This document shows, piece by piece, positions 1-10,719 of a DNA stretch of 64,000 bases. The notes under the pieces were generated by a model. That model did no database searches. It was not told where the DNA came from and saw only the letters and a program-made list of their open reading frames with translations. Origin of the DNA: Archivesica marissinica. Its lineage: Eukaryota > Mollusca > Bivalvia > Venerida > Vesicomyidae. Where the stretch lies: positions 60,791,851 to 60,855,850 of the forward strand of contig CM026390.1 of assembly GCA_014843695.1 (NCBI GenBank), written 5' to 3'. Positions within the stretch are counted from its first letter, which is position 1; each line of letters begins with the position of its first letter. The position numbers and the translations under genes were made by a program.

Positions 1-680
1 AGTGGTGTAGTGTAGTGGTGTATTATAGTGGTGTAGTGTTGTAGTGTAGTGTAGTGGTGTAGTGTAGTGCTGTAGTATAGTGGTGTAGTGTAGTGTAGTA
101 GTGTAGTGGTGTGGTGTAGTGTAGTGGTGTAGTGTAATGTAGTGGAGTAGTGTAGTGGTGTAGTGTAGGGTAGTGGTGTAGTGTATTGGAGTAGTGTAGT
201 GTAGTGATGTAGTGTAGAGTAGTGGTGTAGTGTAGGGTAGTAGTGTAGTGTAGTGGTGTAGTGTAGTGGTGTAGTGGTGTAGTGGTGTAGTGTAGGGTAG
301 TGGTGTAGTGAAGTGTAGTAGTGTAGTGTAGTGGTGTAGTGGTGTAGTGTAGTGGTGTAGTGTAGTGGTGTAGTGTAGTGGTGTAGTGTAGTGGTGTAGT
401 GTAGTGGTGTAGTGTAGTGGTGTAGTGTAGTGGTGTAGTGTAGTGGTGTAGTGTAGTGGTGTAGTGTAGTGGTGTAGTGTAGTGGTGTAGTGTAGTGGTG
501 TAGTGTAGTGGTGTAGTGTTGGTGTAGTGTATGGTGTAGTGTAGTGGTGTAGTGGTGTAGTGTAGTGGTGTAGTGTAGTGGTGTAGTGTAGTGGTGTAGT
601 GTAGTGGTGTAGTGTAGTGGTGTAGTGTAGTGGTGTAGTGTAGTGGTGTAGTGTAGTGGTGTAGTGGTGTAGTGTAGTGT
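1..680. repeat. 13-bp GT-rich minisatellite
   Basis: Degenerate tandem array of tagtggtgtagtg and shorter gtagt variants, most regular at about 350-520. It runs off the left edge of the window. The long minus-strand open frame over it (His/Tyr/Thr/Leu-rich) only reflects the stop-free unit and is not a gene. Confidence 0.97.
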
Positions 681-1107
681 AAACACTTATGCAATACACC
701 AACTAGTTGAAGCCATTGAGTACTAGCTCTCAATGGTATCTGAAGTAATGCTCATAACACTACCAAAACATTCTTACATAGCGTTACCATTATCGTTTTG
801 CGATCATGCATTTTCTTCTTCATTTTCAATTTACGGCCTAGATGTCAATTTGATCTGCGAAGAGATTGAATCAAACTTGCTCCAGATTAGTATAAGAAAC
901 TTCATTATGTTGTGTCTCTTATTCGCCAACGATGATTAAGGACGCTACAGTATGTATATCCGCTCCGTCGTGGTGACGCAATGACAATTAGCGCTCTATA
1001 AGCAGCATGGCGAAGTAACACAAGAAACTGAGATTAAAGAGCACTCATTTGCGTGGCGTAATTTTATACGGTGCAAATTGACAACATCATAGTGCAATAA
1101 TGACCCC
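681..1107. other. Non-repetitive spacer
   Basis: AT-moderate sequence between two arrays. Short open frames exist (for example 733-939, plus strand), but none resembles a known family or has convincing splice signals. No RNA gene seen. Confidence 0.5.
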
Positions 1108-1455
1108 CCTTGTTGGCGAAGAGACGACACTTGTCGTGAATATACCTTGGTCCTTGATTTAGTCGCCTTGTTGGCGAAGAGAGGACACTGGTCGTGCTTA
1201 AACATTGGTCCTTGATTTAGTGGCCGTGTTGGCGAAGAGACGACACTGATCGTGCTTAAACCTTGGTCCTTGATTTAGTCGCCTTGTTGGCGAAGAGACG
1301 ACGCGTGTCGTGATTAAACCTTGCTCCTTGATTTAGTGGCCGTGTTGCCGAAGAGACGACACTGGTCGTGATTAAACCTTGGTCCTTGATTTAGTGGCCT
1401 TGTTGGCGAAGAGACGACACTGGTCGTGATTAAACCTTGGCCCTTGATTTAGTCG
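1108..1455. repeat. 58-bp tandem repeat, 6 copies
   Basis: Units start at 1108, 1166, 1224, 1282, 1340 and 1398, an exact 58-bp period. Each carries the core ttggcgaagagacgacac followed by a ccttgatttag segment. Copies differ by scattered substitutions such as ggtcgtg versus gatcgtg. No coding potential. Confidence 0.95.
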
Positions 1456-2893
1456 CCACGCAATTATTCGATCCTCCATGCATATCGAAATGAGTAGAAG
1501 AACTGTACCAAAACGAGCCACTGTATACAATGCACAACAACGTTACATGGGTGTAGTGCCAACCGGTTTCCATTCATCGGGGCAACAACAATACGGCGTC
1601 CACATTATGATTTGCGTAATTACTTATCGACGTCAATTAGCGTATGTTGTATTGTCTATTATTCTTCCGTAATAGTATCATGTTTTTAAAATCTCCATAT
1701 AGTATTTTCTATGTCATGTACGTCCATGTAATTCACTATATGTATAAATAAATTGAGTTGTCATTAAGTCTTCCTTTGTCTAGGCACTTAATAATTCTTG
1801 GAATTTACATATCTCTTGTAATCCCTTTCGTTATTACTTGCATAGGTTAGTTTATATCAGTTAATGTGGCGGCTAGTTCTTTTACCGCTCGCCCATATGG
1901 TTCGCCGGAGGCGAGGGTAAATAAGCTCAATCATCATCTGTTCTTTTACGCGTGCAATAAGGACTGTGTTGTCAGCCTGTCGGACACAATAGTATAGAAC
2001 CTACGTGTAAGTGAATATGTAAGATTGTATATGGCCAGGAGGGCATGATTAAAGGGGCTATGTCATCTTCAATGTGTTCGATATTGACCCAATACAAATA
2101 CTTTGAAAATAAACAAAAAACAAGCACTGTCACCATATGCTTCTTTTTATTAAATTAAATATTGGCCCCAACTATGATGTTTACACATATATGGTCGAGT
2201 TTGAAAATGTATTGTTAATTAATGAATCTCTAGAACAATAGATTATTTATTGGGCGTCATATCGTCCATAAGGAATGAACAGTTTATGTCAATATCATTG
2301 TGTTATGCTATGGGTTTATATGCAGAACGAGCACAATCACTGAACGACATGTTTGACCTTTGTTTGTGTTGGTCGCGAAATTAGGCGACACATTTTTTGG
2401 AGGGCAAATAAGTTACCATAGATACAATAAATCTTAAAATATCTCTCTGTAGACAGTTGCATCCTTTGCATCAATCACAATTACGGCAATCGGGTTGCAT
2501 ATGGTGGTGAATGAGTGCATATGTTTATACAATATTGAAGTCCATCCAATGTCCGAGCGCATTTCCAAACGTGCGCTTGCTAATTTTCTTGGTGCTATGT
2601 GAGTAGTGATATTAGCTCCAATGGGAATGTAGATATGTCATAGGTAAATCAACACTAGTGGCTCAGATGTGGTTATAAAGCTAGCAACAAGCACTTATTC
2701 CACGAGGTTTATAGTGTCTGAAACAAGCCCCAACAGCAATAAAATACATTTTAGAATGTCACTGATGACTTGTGAAAATAAACCAGACAGACAGGCTATG
2801 GCTAGTCAATTAGGCTACAGGTTCCATGAGTACATATTATACTCTGCAAGAATGTTCTAACTAGACCTTTTTAAATTTGATTGTGTTCATGTG
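1456..2893. other. Single-copy AT-rich DNA
   Basis: No supported gene. Open frames at 1478-1672 and 2669-2860 are short and unrecognised. The only repeat seen is a short dispersed fragment at 1882-1940, listed separately. Confidence 0.45.
1882..1940 (+). repeat. Dispersed repeat fragment, inverted relative to 3577-3630
   Basis: Contains cccatatggttcgccggagg followed by a gagggtaaataagctcaatc stretch. The reverse complement occurs at 3577-3630 with near identity, and a weaker relative lies at 6229-6265. The 'catatg...taaataa' layout resembles the 3' tail of the tRNA-Thr-like SINE in this window, so it may be a detached SINE tail. Confidence 0.65.
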
Positions 2894-3175
2894 TGTGTTT
2901 TACGTTTATTTATCGTCGCTACCGGTTGCCCATATGAGCGACGCCTCCTGAAGAAATTATACTCATTTTAGATTTTTGGAGGATAGTGCAATGATACAGA
3001 GAGATACATGTTCCAGCGCCTCCTCTGGTTCTTTTACGTGCACGGTGTACAGCACCAACACGAGACCTCGGTTTAATGTCCAATATGAAAGTCTGTTAAT
3101 TTCATTAGGGTCAGACGGGGGATCGAACCTGCGATCCCTGGATTGCCAGTCCACTGGACTACACATCCGTCTGTA
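2894..3175 (-). mobile_element. tRNA-derived SINE (tRNA-Thr-like head), copy A
   Basis: Read on the minus strand, it has a tRNA-like head with box A-like tagtccagtgg, box B ggttcgatccc and an acceptor-like agacgg...ccgtctg pairing. A body follows with a gtgcacgtaaaagaaccaga core, ending in a tail of the form gcgacgataaataaacg. Copies B, C and D share head, body and tail. Compared with B and C the head lacks about 12 nt between box A and the anticodon region; copy D has the same deletion. The first base and the tail end are approximate. Confidence 0.88.
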
Positions 3176-3203
3176 AAGACTTTTTTGTTCAAATCTGTGC
3201 CCG

Positions 3204-3340
3204 AGGTTATAACACTTTTCTCAGATCTCAAACTCAAGCTCAAATGATTTGATTGGTTGATTCTTAGTTTTACCTGCCAGCTGAACCAATCAGAAGCTTG
3301 AGATTCGAGTTTAAGATAGGAGAAAACTTTTATAACCATG
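3204..3340. mobile_element. MITE-like foldback element, copy 1
   Basis: Imperfect terminal inverted repeats of about 55 nt. The left end begins gaggttataacacttttctc then agatctcaaactcaagctc and ttgattggttga; the right end is the reverse complement with mismatches. A relative with the same termini lies at 45341-45455. It has no coding capacity. It is probably a non-autonomous DNA transposon, superfamily unassigned because no target-site duplication is clear. Confidence 0.7.
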
Positions 3341-3576
3341 AGGCATGGTTACGGGTTTGAATGTTGGCACCTTATCATAATACTAGAACGACAATATAAA
3401 ACTGGTTAAGCTATACACCGTGACGATTGCCCACTTGCACGTGGCCACGGGTATGGTTACATGGTGGGTGCAGACAATCGATGGTCGTGTTCATTGCAAT
3501 GTTATATTACGGAAACAAAACCAAAACATGTTTTTATCGTTTTTAGAAGATGAGTTAAATATATACAATGAACAGG

Positions 3577-3630
3577 TGATGATGATTGAGTTTATTTACC
3601 CTCGCCTCCGGCGAACCATATGGACGAGCG
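3577..3630 (-). repeat. Dispersed repeat fragment (inverse of 1882-1940)
   Basis: Reverse complement of the 1882-1940 fragment, sharing the cctccggcgaaccatatgg core. The pair brackets about 1.6 kb. Confidence 0.65.
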
Positions 3631-3798
3631 AACAATGAACACGAATGTAAGATCCTATTTATAACATATTGTCCACAGAACTGTAAATTAAAGGCCCCAC
3701 CGAGCAGCATTGCAGGCACGGAAGTGCACCCGGGTAGAACTGCCGACATACCACAATACAGCTGTATCGCTTTCTCACATGAAATAAGTCCACACTCC

Positions 3799-3878
3799 TA
3801 GTTGGATTCGAACCTATAGCGGTTTGGGGCATTTGATTTGACGTCAACGACGGTAACCACTCGGCCACGGTTGGGAAG
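3799..3878 (-). mobile_element. tRNA-like SINE head (class II-like)
   Basis: On the minus strand it has box A tggccgagtggtta and box B ggttcgaatcc about 50 nt apart, the spacing of a tRNA-derived pol III promoter. The box A resembles tRNA-Ser/Leu. The anticodon arm does not fold cleanly, so this is a SINE head or tRNA pseudogene and not a working tRNA. Confidence 0.6.
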
Positions 3879-4185
3879 CTCGATATCGTAACAGCTTTGC
3901 TACTTCAATAACACAGGCCCCTCTTCTCCAAATAACTTGCGCCACCCACTGCAATCTGGCGGCTCTATGTTCGGATGAGGTGTGCTCGTTTGCAGGGAGA
4001 TGCAGTCAACACTTTGGTTTGGGAACATTGGAATTGGCCATATATGTATGTAAGTACTCTTGGACAAACTTGTATAAAAATAAATTATATTTCAAACACG
4101 ATAACATTTTGTATCCAAGTTTTATTGATATCGAATCAAACATGAGGACGTTAGAAACGTTGCAAATTTGAATCACAACTGACTG

Positions 4186-4484
4186 TGTGCTTTACGTTTA
4201 TTTATCGTCGTTACCGGTTGCCCATATGAGCGACACCTCCTGAAGAGATTAGTCATTTTGGATTTTTGGAGGATAGTGCAATTACACAAACAGAGACCCA
4301 TTCCAGAGTCTCCTCTAGTTCTCTTACGTGCACGGTGTAAAGCACCGACACGAGACATCGGTTTAAACGTCCCATCTGAAAGACTTAAAAACTGAAATAT
4401 TTTATTAGGGTCAGACGGGGGATCGAACCTACGATCCCTGGATTACCAGGTCAGCGTGTTACCACTGGACTACAGATCCGTCTG
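4186..4484 (-). mobile_element. tRNA-derived SINE (tRNA-Thr-like head), copy B
   Basis: Fullest copy of the family. On the minus strand the head keeps the tRNA region tagtccagtggtaacacgct and box B ggttcgatccc. In the better preserved head of copy C the anticodon loop ctggtaa implies a GGT (Thr) anticodon. The body and the gataaataaacg tail match copy A. Confidence 0.9.
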
Positions 4485-4597
4485 CTTTATAGGGCTATAG
4501 CTATTGTCATTGTGAATATATATACCCATGTATGTGTACACTATTCATTCTAACACATTTAAATATGATTGGTTGGTCACATAATATAGCCCGCCTA

Positions 4598-4719
4598 CTC
4601 TAGTTGAGGATATATGAAAACTGGATACCAGCTTATGAATTTGCTTTTAACTTCCAGGACCTCTGATATTATCGCAATTCCATGCGTTCTTGAATCTGAA
4701 ATGACGCCATCTTGAATCT
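4598..4719 (+). repeat. Decayed copy of a coding-like module
   Basis: DNA around gaaaactggataccagctta is alignable with the minus strand of 18803-18985. Both can be read as 'ARLL-LR-YEN--PAY-FA', then 'YRIIAIP' and 'EMTP', but here the frame is broken by a stop where the other copy has Gln and by indels. It is either a dispersed repeat or a decayed exon of an unidentified gene family. Confidence 0.45.
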
Positions 4720-4771
4720 CGATTGTAATTTCAGTTGCGGAAGTAAGTTATGTGTGAGTGCCTGGTGCTGG

Positions 4772-4966
4772 TACAGACAGAGGCCCATTCCAGAGTCTAC
4801 TCTGGTTCTTTTATGTGCACGGTGTACAGCACTGACACGAGACCTCGGTTTAAAGTCCCAAAGTACTGAAAGATCTGTTAATTTTATTAGGGTAAGACGA
4901 GGGATCGAACCTGCGATCCCTGGATTACCAGTCCAGCATGTTACCACTGGACTACAGATCCTTCTG
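4772..4966 (-). mobile_element. tRNA-derived SINE, copy C, 3'-truncated
   Basis: The head (tagtccagtggtaacatgct, anticodon stem ctgga/tccag, loop ctggtaa = GGT) and the body up to the ctctgtctgtacc segment are present. The taaataaacg tail found in copies A, B and D is missing. A short open frame through it is a shadow. Confidence 0.85.
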
Positions 4967-5424
4967 TGAATCACAGCTGATTCCAATCTCCTGATTTATG
5001 TAGCTTTAGCATAATTATGATGCATCCTTGGACAGCGTACACCAGTCCAATTATAACAGTTTAACCACTTTTACTCAATTCAAACATTTATTTTTCATTT
5101 GGGCCCATTCTCTCAATCACTGTAACTTATGCTTAATCTTCTCAATTTCATACTTATGTTAACTGTAAATACGAGGTACACAGTATTCGTGTTGAATTGT
5201 TTTAATACGTGGTCTGTATACATTGATTGGGCTCCGTATACGGACATCTACCAATGCTATACTAGTATTAGGTGAGCTTGGTATATTTCCCCTTTCTAGT
5301 ATTGCAAGGAAAGATCATAAACTATTACAACTATTCCTATGTTATGTACCAATCTTGAATAAAATATTATTTACACTAAAGAGCATAAACATTTTGGATT
5401 AAACCTGTGAACAATCATAATTCT
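4967..5424. other. AT-rich spacer
   Basis: No gene, tRNA or tandem repeat recognised. The left part of the LINE below may begin here in an undetectably decayed state. Confidence 0.4.
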
Positions 5425-6023
5425 CTTATTAACAATGTTTATTTAGAGCAATGCAACTCCATACATGGTAAGTACTGGTTTACTAGAATAGTATCTACCA
5501 TTGATCATCTTGGATTTACTAACATTATATATAATTTTAATGAAAACATGAACTATATATTTGCCTATTTTTAAACGTCGTATCCGAGACCAATTCATAC
5601 AGAATTGGCATAACTATGTGAATTCAATGTCTAAACTATGTTGCTTCAGCAAATTTAAATTGTCATTTAAATGTGAAGCATACATTTACTACTTTTGTAC
5701 ATGACTCTTTAAGGAGGGAACTAACCCAAGTTAGGCTCTCTGCACATCACCTAGAAATAGACAATGACCGATACGCATGCATCGAGAGAAACCAACGCTT
5801 TGTAAACTGTAACATGAACTCAATTGAGGATGAATAGCATTTCTTATTGTGTTACATTCATTTGAGAAGAAAATATTCATTAAATTCTGGATGTCCTACT
5901 TTTGGTACAATATTGTATATAATGTCAACTACCAATCAAAGAAGATTACAACATCTTGCCAAATATATTAATGAAGCAATTGAATTACGTGAACATACCC
6001 TTACCATGCTAACTGTTCCGTAA
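5425..6023 (+). pseudogene. Decayed LINE ORF2 C-terminus (non-LTR reverse transcriptase)
   Basis: Pieced across frames, this encodes the region downstream of the RT domain of a non-LTR retrotransposon. A first segment (5425-5565) reads on to an 'RIRDQFIQNWHN' block (from 5564). After a frameshift near 5700, a continuous frame from 5709 to the TAA at 6021 contains 'RLSAHHLEIDNDRY', 'ERNQRF', then 'SIEDE*HFLLC' and 'QRRLQHLAKYINEAIELRE'. The H/C-rich ...C...EDE.HFL..C arrangement is the usual C-terminal motif of many invertebrate LINE ORF2 proteins. One in-frame TAG (5835-5837) and two frameshifts make it inactive. The endonuclease and RT core are absent (5'-truncated, as is normal for LINEs). 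A 3' UTR continues to about 6190. Confidence 0.85.
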
Positions 6024-6190
6024 ATTATACTATTTTTTGTAATTGTTTTGTTGTTTCGTCTGTATAAATAATATACATTTATATTGATTTCGTTGCCATA
6101 TTACAACTATTATTTGATAATGGCTAAAAGCATGTACATGTATGTATGTTGCTGATGTGTCGAATAAACTTTGAAACTTTGAATTGAATT
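6024..6190 (+). mobile_element. LINE 3' UTR and terminus
   Basis: AT-rich tail after the ORF2 stop, ending in cgaataaactttgaaacttt and a ttgaa-type repeat. This form is common at 3' ends of LINEs that lack long poly(A). The AATAAA hexamer lies near 6162. Confidence 0.6.
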
Positions 6191-7555
6191 AGTACATTTT
6201 GGTTAGTTTCTACTGCAGTACAGGAAGGTCATCCGACAGCGAGAGTAAATAGGCTCACTCATCAACATTAGAGTAGGTCGCCTAGCTAACAAATAAATTG
6301 TTTTTCAATTCAGATGTCTGTAAACACACTTCTAAGATATAAGTTTCTTAGTGTTAACCGATAATTACTGCAATTAATTACGGCATCTTAAAAGGGTTTC
6401 GGGCAACGTACATATATACTAATCTCTCTGGAGAGGATTACATTTATTTAGAGTGTTTTGAATATATATAAATAGTAGGGCGCATATCCCTGGAGTATTT
6501 CTTCATTTAATTGTTGTCAATTCGACGTCGTATGTTATCAACATCTGCCATGGACTTGTTTATTAAATCACGTTATCGCAATAACATAACATAATACTTA
6601 TACTTATATTTATACGACATTAAATGGTACAATACAGCCATCTAGACAGCAACATAAACACTACTGTGTACAGAGCACATATCTAGACAGTAAACTAAAC
6701 ATATGTAAAGTGCAAAGACGTTGCAAAGACAGTAATGATCCTTAAAAGCAAATGAAGTAAATGTAAATATATATTAACTGATTGTTGATTATCTTTCTTT
6801 AAAACCGAAATGCAAATATACTGATAAATTAAATGAAAAATAAATAGTCTACATAATCTATTAAATTTCATTTCAACATCGGGAATTGGGACAGGCAAAC
6901 GCCAAAACAGGATAACATATGTGTAGCAAACATCTGATCATGATCTGCCTCCTGTAAACGTGTACTTACTTTCAAGTTTCATTTTCAGCATAGATTACCA
7001 TTAAAGGAATATAAAATTGTTCATTTAAGGAATGAACCGCGGGTTAATAGTTTCCATCGGGGTATGAATTGCAATGGACCTTTCTTAAAAAGTGTGCGGA
7101 GGCCGATTCATTACTTATATTTACATTAATTATTCTTTTCAATGTGACAAAGACAAAAAAGATCACACTTTCCAATTAAAAGGTATTTAGCCCAATTTGC
7201 GATTCACCGTGTGGGAACCTGGTAATTAGATCATCCTTGGAACAGCGTAAGCTGTAAGACACGCCTTTTCACGCAACGAACTCTGCCTAACGCTGCGAAT
7301 GCGCAAGCCCGTAACATCGAATGCGCATGTCAGCTGCATATCATTAGTTGGAAACCCTCATACGAAATTGTATACAATCAGGCCACATACGCTCATCGAA
7401 GGAAACTCAATAGCGATGTAAATATAACGTTGTGGATACTCATGACCCTGATATTCATTTCGACGTTCGCGTCGTTGGCGTTCGTACCCACTGGTTGGAC
7501 GATCATTGTATCCATTCGTATCACTGCGCATACGTTGCACTAGTCGATCATCAAC
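6191..7555. other. Single-copy AT-rich DNA
   Basis: Nothing recognised except a short dispersed fragment at 6229-6265 related to 1882-1940. The minus frame extending leftwards from the repeat at 7556 is not supported as coding. Confidence 0.4.
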
Positions 7556-7700
7556 TGGAGCCGTTACGATTGTGCCCTTAGGCAAGGCATTTAAATTCCA
7601 CGTTGCCTCTTCTCTCTCCCTCGTGGCGATGGATTCCATCAGGAATGAGGTCTCGAGAGTGATTTATATAAGTTGAAAGAACTTGTTTCGCAATCGAGCT
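7556..7700 (+). mobile_element. Dispersed SINE/LINE-tail type repeat
   Basis: Contains ccttaggcaaggcatttaaa followed by ttccac-ttgcct, a gaggtctcgagag segment and a tail ttgtttcgcaatcgagc. About 85 percent alike by eye to 29580-29690 and 34735-34850. Its tail (agtgattaatataagttgtt type) recurs at 54110-54155 and 55310-55350. The minus-strand peptide 'WNLNALPK' shared by these loci is best explained by this non-coding repeat. Confidence 0.65.
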
Positions 7701-7747
7701 AAAATAAATTTGTATAAACTAAGTCGATCACCACGTGCATACCTTGT

Positions 7748-8859
7748 CATTACCAATTACATTGGCTAATGTTTTTAGGTTTCAGATCGGTTTTCTCTCC
7801 TGTCAGACTTTTCCTTTTCAATATATACATTATGGTATCGAACACTGTCACTTAGGTTAGCTTTTGATGACATTATAGCACTATCGCCATCCCTAGATTT
7901 ACAGTTAGCAGTAATAATTCAGGTATCTCCGTTTTTGCCGCTGGTTTTTCTCTTTTATGATCGTAATTGACACATTTGTCCTCAGACCATCTTTGAATAG
8001 TGTGCTAACCCGTTCAGCTGTAATTTCATTTTCGGTTTCAACAATGTTACGAAGAACGATATTCAATGTCGGGTCCTTTTCACTTTCATCTCATTCCATG
8101 TGCGTACATGCTGTTTGAGTTCACATCGTTGAGCTGTGATCTTACTGTATTTATTTGATTGCTAATTCCTGACTTAATCTTTGTGATTGCAGGGCACATA
8201 GCATCTTTCACGTGTTTCTTTATTTTGCAATCCATTGATGTTTCTAACTCTCTGATCCTATCTGAAAGCTGATTAATAGTATTTTTCATATGGTCATAAC
8301 TTATTGATTGCGTTCGCAACTGAGTTTGATACGGTGTCAGTATCCAGCTCAGGTTCTGTTATTGCTGTGGCTGAGGCTGAGGCTCTATCCGGGGGGCTTT
8401 CTTCACACGATCGTTGTCTCTTTTCCCCTTTTCCCATCATCTTCCCTACATCAGGAGGTTTGACTGGTTAATATAGTTTAATTGTCTGTTTAGTCCTACT
8501 CGGACGCATCGTGGGACGCCCCGCCCGGTTTTAAGTTTCTTGTGATTTGGCGATACGCTAACAGGAGATCCCGTTAGCAGTGGTTGCGACTGGGGTTGAT
8601 CATCGTCTATGCTAATAATGCCTGTACTCACGTCGTATTCCGATACACTAGTACTGTTAGTATTGTTGTGTGATCCAGTCGGGTTCAGATCAATGGTACA
8701 CACAACATCGGAAATAGGCGATTTAATCTTGTCTGGATCTGGGTCCTGAGTTAATTGATAGTCCATTGTTTGGGATCCCGTTAAACCTTCGTCACCGAGC
8801 ATTAACCGAAAAGTGTTCGTTGTACCGCTACACGATACCGTTAATGAGCTGGAAGCCAT
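7748..8859 (-). pseudogene. Decayed LINE ORF1
   Basis: Minus-strand coding relic starting at an ATG (8859) that reads 'MASSSLTVSCSGTTN'. A low-complexity N-terminal part runs to about 8446. After a frame change there is a linker with 'SCEESPPD', then a coiled-coil segment (8319-8086, 'NTINQLSDRIRELETSMD'). After another break an RRM-like block follows ('LNIVLRNI.E..NE', 'FKDGLRTNVSI'), then 'SAIMSSKANL' and 'RYHNVYIE'. The order N-terminal tail, coiled coil, RRM, C-terminal domain is typical of ORF1 proteins of invertebrate LINEs. At least three frame changes and several stops make it dead. No ORF2 follows downstream (lower coordinates); the SINE-like repeat at 7556-7700 lies there instead. 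Confidence 0.8.
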
Positions 8860-9062
8860 TGTCACCCCGGTGAGCAGATATCAACCAATCAACAAGTAGC
8901 CAAGCGTGACGACTTATCTGCCAGAGGTGGGTAACTGTAATTGTTCAGAATCAGCTACCCCACCCACTAGTTCTCCAATAGCGATGACAATAGTTTCATA
9001 TTCAAGTCAATGCACAGTTTGACGAAGAAACGTTGGACGTACCCGTTTATAGCAATCATTTG

Positions 9063-9282
9063 TAATATTAATATTCCTATAAATTTATTCCTCACTTTTC
9101 ACTATATAACACTTTATACAATGTTTTTTTAACACAGGACATAAACAACAACTTTTCAAAACCCACACACATGCACAGTACTTGATTTTGATATGGTATG
9201 TATGTATGTATGTTTTTTGAAAAGTTGTATAAAGTGTTATATAGTGAAAAGTGAGGAATACATTTATAGCAATATTAATAGT
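9063..9282. mobile_element. Long inverted repeat (foldback element)
   Basis: Left arm (9063-9161) and right arm (9213-9282) are reverse complements over ctcacttttcactatataac, actttataca and cttttcaaaa. The left arm carries an extra ~25 nt. The loop holds a (gtat)n microsatellite. This is a MITE-like hairpin with no coding capacity. Confidence 0.8.
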
Positions 9283-9303
9283 ATGTATTATTATGTATGT
9301 ATG

Positions 9304-9468
9304 TTCCATTAATGTCAAACCCCTTGCGGGGACGTAGACATGTTTTCCTGTATGTATGTATGTTCCATTAATGTCAAACCCCTTGCGGGGACGTAGACAT
9401 GTTTTCCTGTATGTATGTATGTTCCATTAATGTCATACCCCTTGCGGGGACGTATACATGTTTTCCTG
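9304..9468. repeat. 59-bp tandem triplication of a SINE 3' end
   Basis: Units start at 9304, 9363 and 9422, each running from ttccattaatgtcaaacccc through ttgcggggacgta to the (gtat) tail. They are near identical. The unit is exactly the SINE 3' terminus plus its microsatellite tail. Confidence 0.93.
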
Positions 9469-9615
9469 GGCAGGTTTAGCCGACCTAAGTGATTAACCAG
9501 TACTAAGCAATGTGTGTGAGGTGCCTTGCTCATTGACACTACATACGTGGCCTGACCGAGTATCGAACCCGGGACCGTTCGATTCCAAATCCGACGATCT
9601 ACCACGGATGCCACA
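9304..9615 (-). mobile_element. tRNA-derived SINE (tRNA-Pro-like head) with triplicated 3' end
   Basis: On the minus strand the head at about 9615-9545 has an anticodon loop tttggaa (TGG, Pro-like) and box B gggttcgatac. The body then contains cacctcacacacattgctta and ends with a stem-loop gtccccgcaaggggtttgac. Tail unit ttaatggaacatacatacat. A second, single-tailed copy is at 57523-57740. Box A is damaged, so it is not a functional tRNA. Confidence 0.85.
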
Positions 9616-9654
9616 TATGGTACATCCTATTGCACATAGTGTTGTTGGTGAAGT

Positions 9655-10120
9655 AATAACCTTATCAATGGATAGGTTTATTTTGGATTGGAGGGGAAAC
9701 GTAAACAGTGAAATTGGTCGTTCTCGTCGAGGAAGAAACAAACTACATACTTACACGATTTTTAAAACTGAATATCATACATAATATACTGTAGATTGAT
9801 CCTTCCTTTGCGTCACAGCACATTTCGATGAGGTGTAGCTCCCTTACGTATTGAAACGGGGAAGATATAGAAACTCATTTGAGGCTCGTTTATGACCTTT
9901 TTGCAATGAAGTTGAAAATGAGCATCATGTTTTATTGGAATATCATATGTATTATAACTTGCGACACTATCTGTTTAATAAGGACGTTGTTATTGATCGC
10001 AACATCACGGTAATGTCAAACGTATAGTTTTACTGTTATGTTATTAAGTCAGTGATTTCATATTAGCCTACATGTAAATGGATCTGGCAGAAACGTCTAC
10101 TTTTCTTACTCGTTTTACAG
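9655..10120 (+). pseudogene. Decayed LINE ORF2 C-terminus, second lineage
   Basis: Across frames it reads 'RRGRNKLHTYTIFKTEY' (about 9715-9780), 'GVAPLRIETG' (about 9835), 'PFCNEVENEHHVLLEYHMYY' (about 9905-9960), 'NLRHYLFNKD' and finally a degraded 'KTCY'-type end. This is the zinc-knuckle-like C-terminal region of a non-LTR ORF2. The residues between recognisable blocks differ from the 5.4-kb and 44-kb relics, so it comes from another LINE lineage. Several frameshifts and stops; the 5' part is lost. Confidence 0.82.
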
Positions 10121-10579
10121 TACATGTACTCTGTATCTTCATTCATTTCTCTATGTTAATTATTTGGATGTTCTCGTGATTTCGTTCCTTCTTCAAACAA
10201 TGTGTTAGCTTATATACCATTTAACACGTTTGCCAATTATTCTAATACTCTTCTTGGAGAGGGTAGTTTACTAATGTTCTTAGAACTTGTTTCCCAACAT
10301 CGTTTGTCTTTTCTTTGCTTTGGCATGTGTGTGTGTGTGCGTGCGGGGAATTAAAATATATATTTGGGAATCTAGATAGTGTATAAAAGTGTATATAATT
10401 ATAGATTCACCCCTATACAGTGTAAAGGGCCAGCCATTTCTGACTTATGAGATGCCTCTTTTTTTTGGAACATCAGCACTTCCCGAATACTATGTTTATA
10501 TGCCAGGCTGGTTTGGTAGGCAATCGGTAACCATTATTTAACTAGCTGGTGGCTCATCAACCGGCCATATCGGAACGAA
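10121..10579. other. Spacer
   Basis: AT-rich DNA with a short (tg)n tract near 10325. No gene or RNA recognised. Confidence 0.4.
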
Positions 10580-10648
10580 CTCCTGACGAGATACGAACCA
10601 TCGACCCCCGCTCCGTAGGCGGGCGCCTAAACCACTAGGCCACGGAGA
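10580..10648 (-). mobile_element. tRNA-Arg-like (ACG) sequence, SINE head or pseudogene
   Basis: On the minus strand it has box A gtggcctagtggttta and an intact anticodon arm cccgc-ctacgga-gcggg, giving anticodon ACG. Box B is tggttcgtatc. The acceptor stem does not pair well and box B is off consensus, so a functional tRNA-Arg is unlikely. Confidence 0.55.
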
Positions 10649-10719
10649 CGGTGTATAAGAACTATTTTGGTTATGAAATTCTATTCTTAATGTATGTACT
10701 ATTAGATGTCGTGAAGCTA

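Noticed and set aside
3105..4966. Three functional tRNA-Thr genes
   Set aside because: The tRNA-like parts are heads of SINE copies with shared bodies and tails; one has a deletion in the core.
7358..7639. Possible conserved protein around 'WNLNALPK', also at 29446-29694 and 34604-34804
   Set aside because: The shared segment is the non-coding SINE-type repeat with the ccttaggcaaggcatttaaa core and a typical tail; outside it the frames are unrelated.
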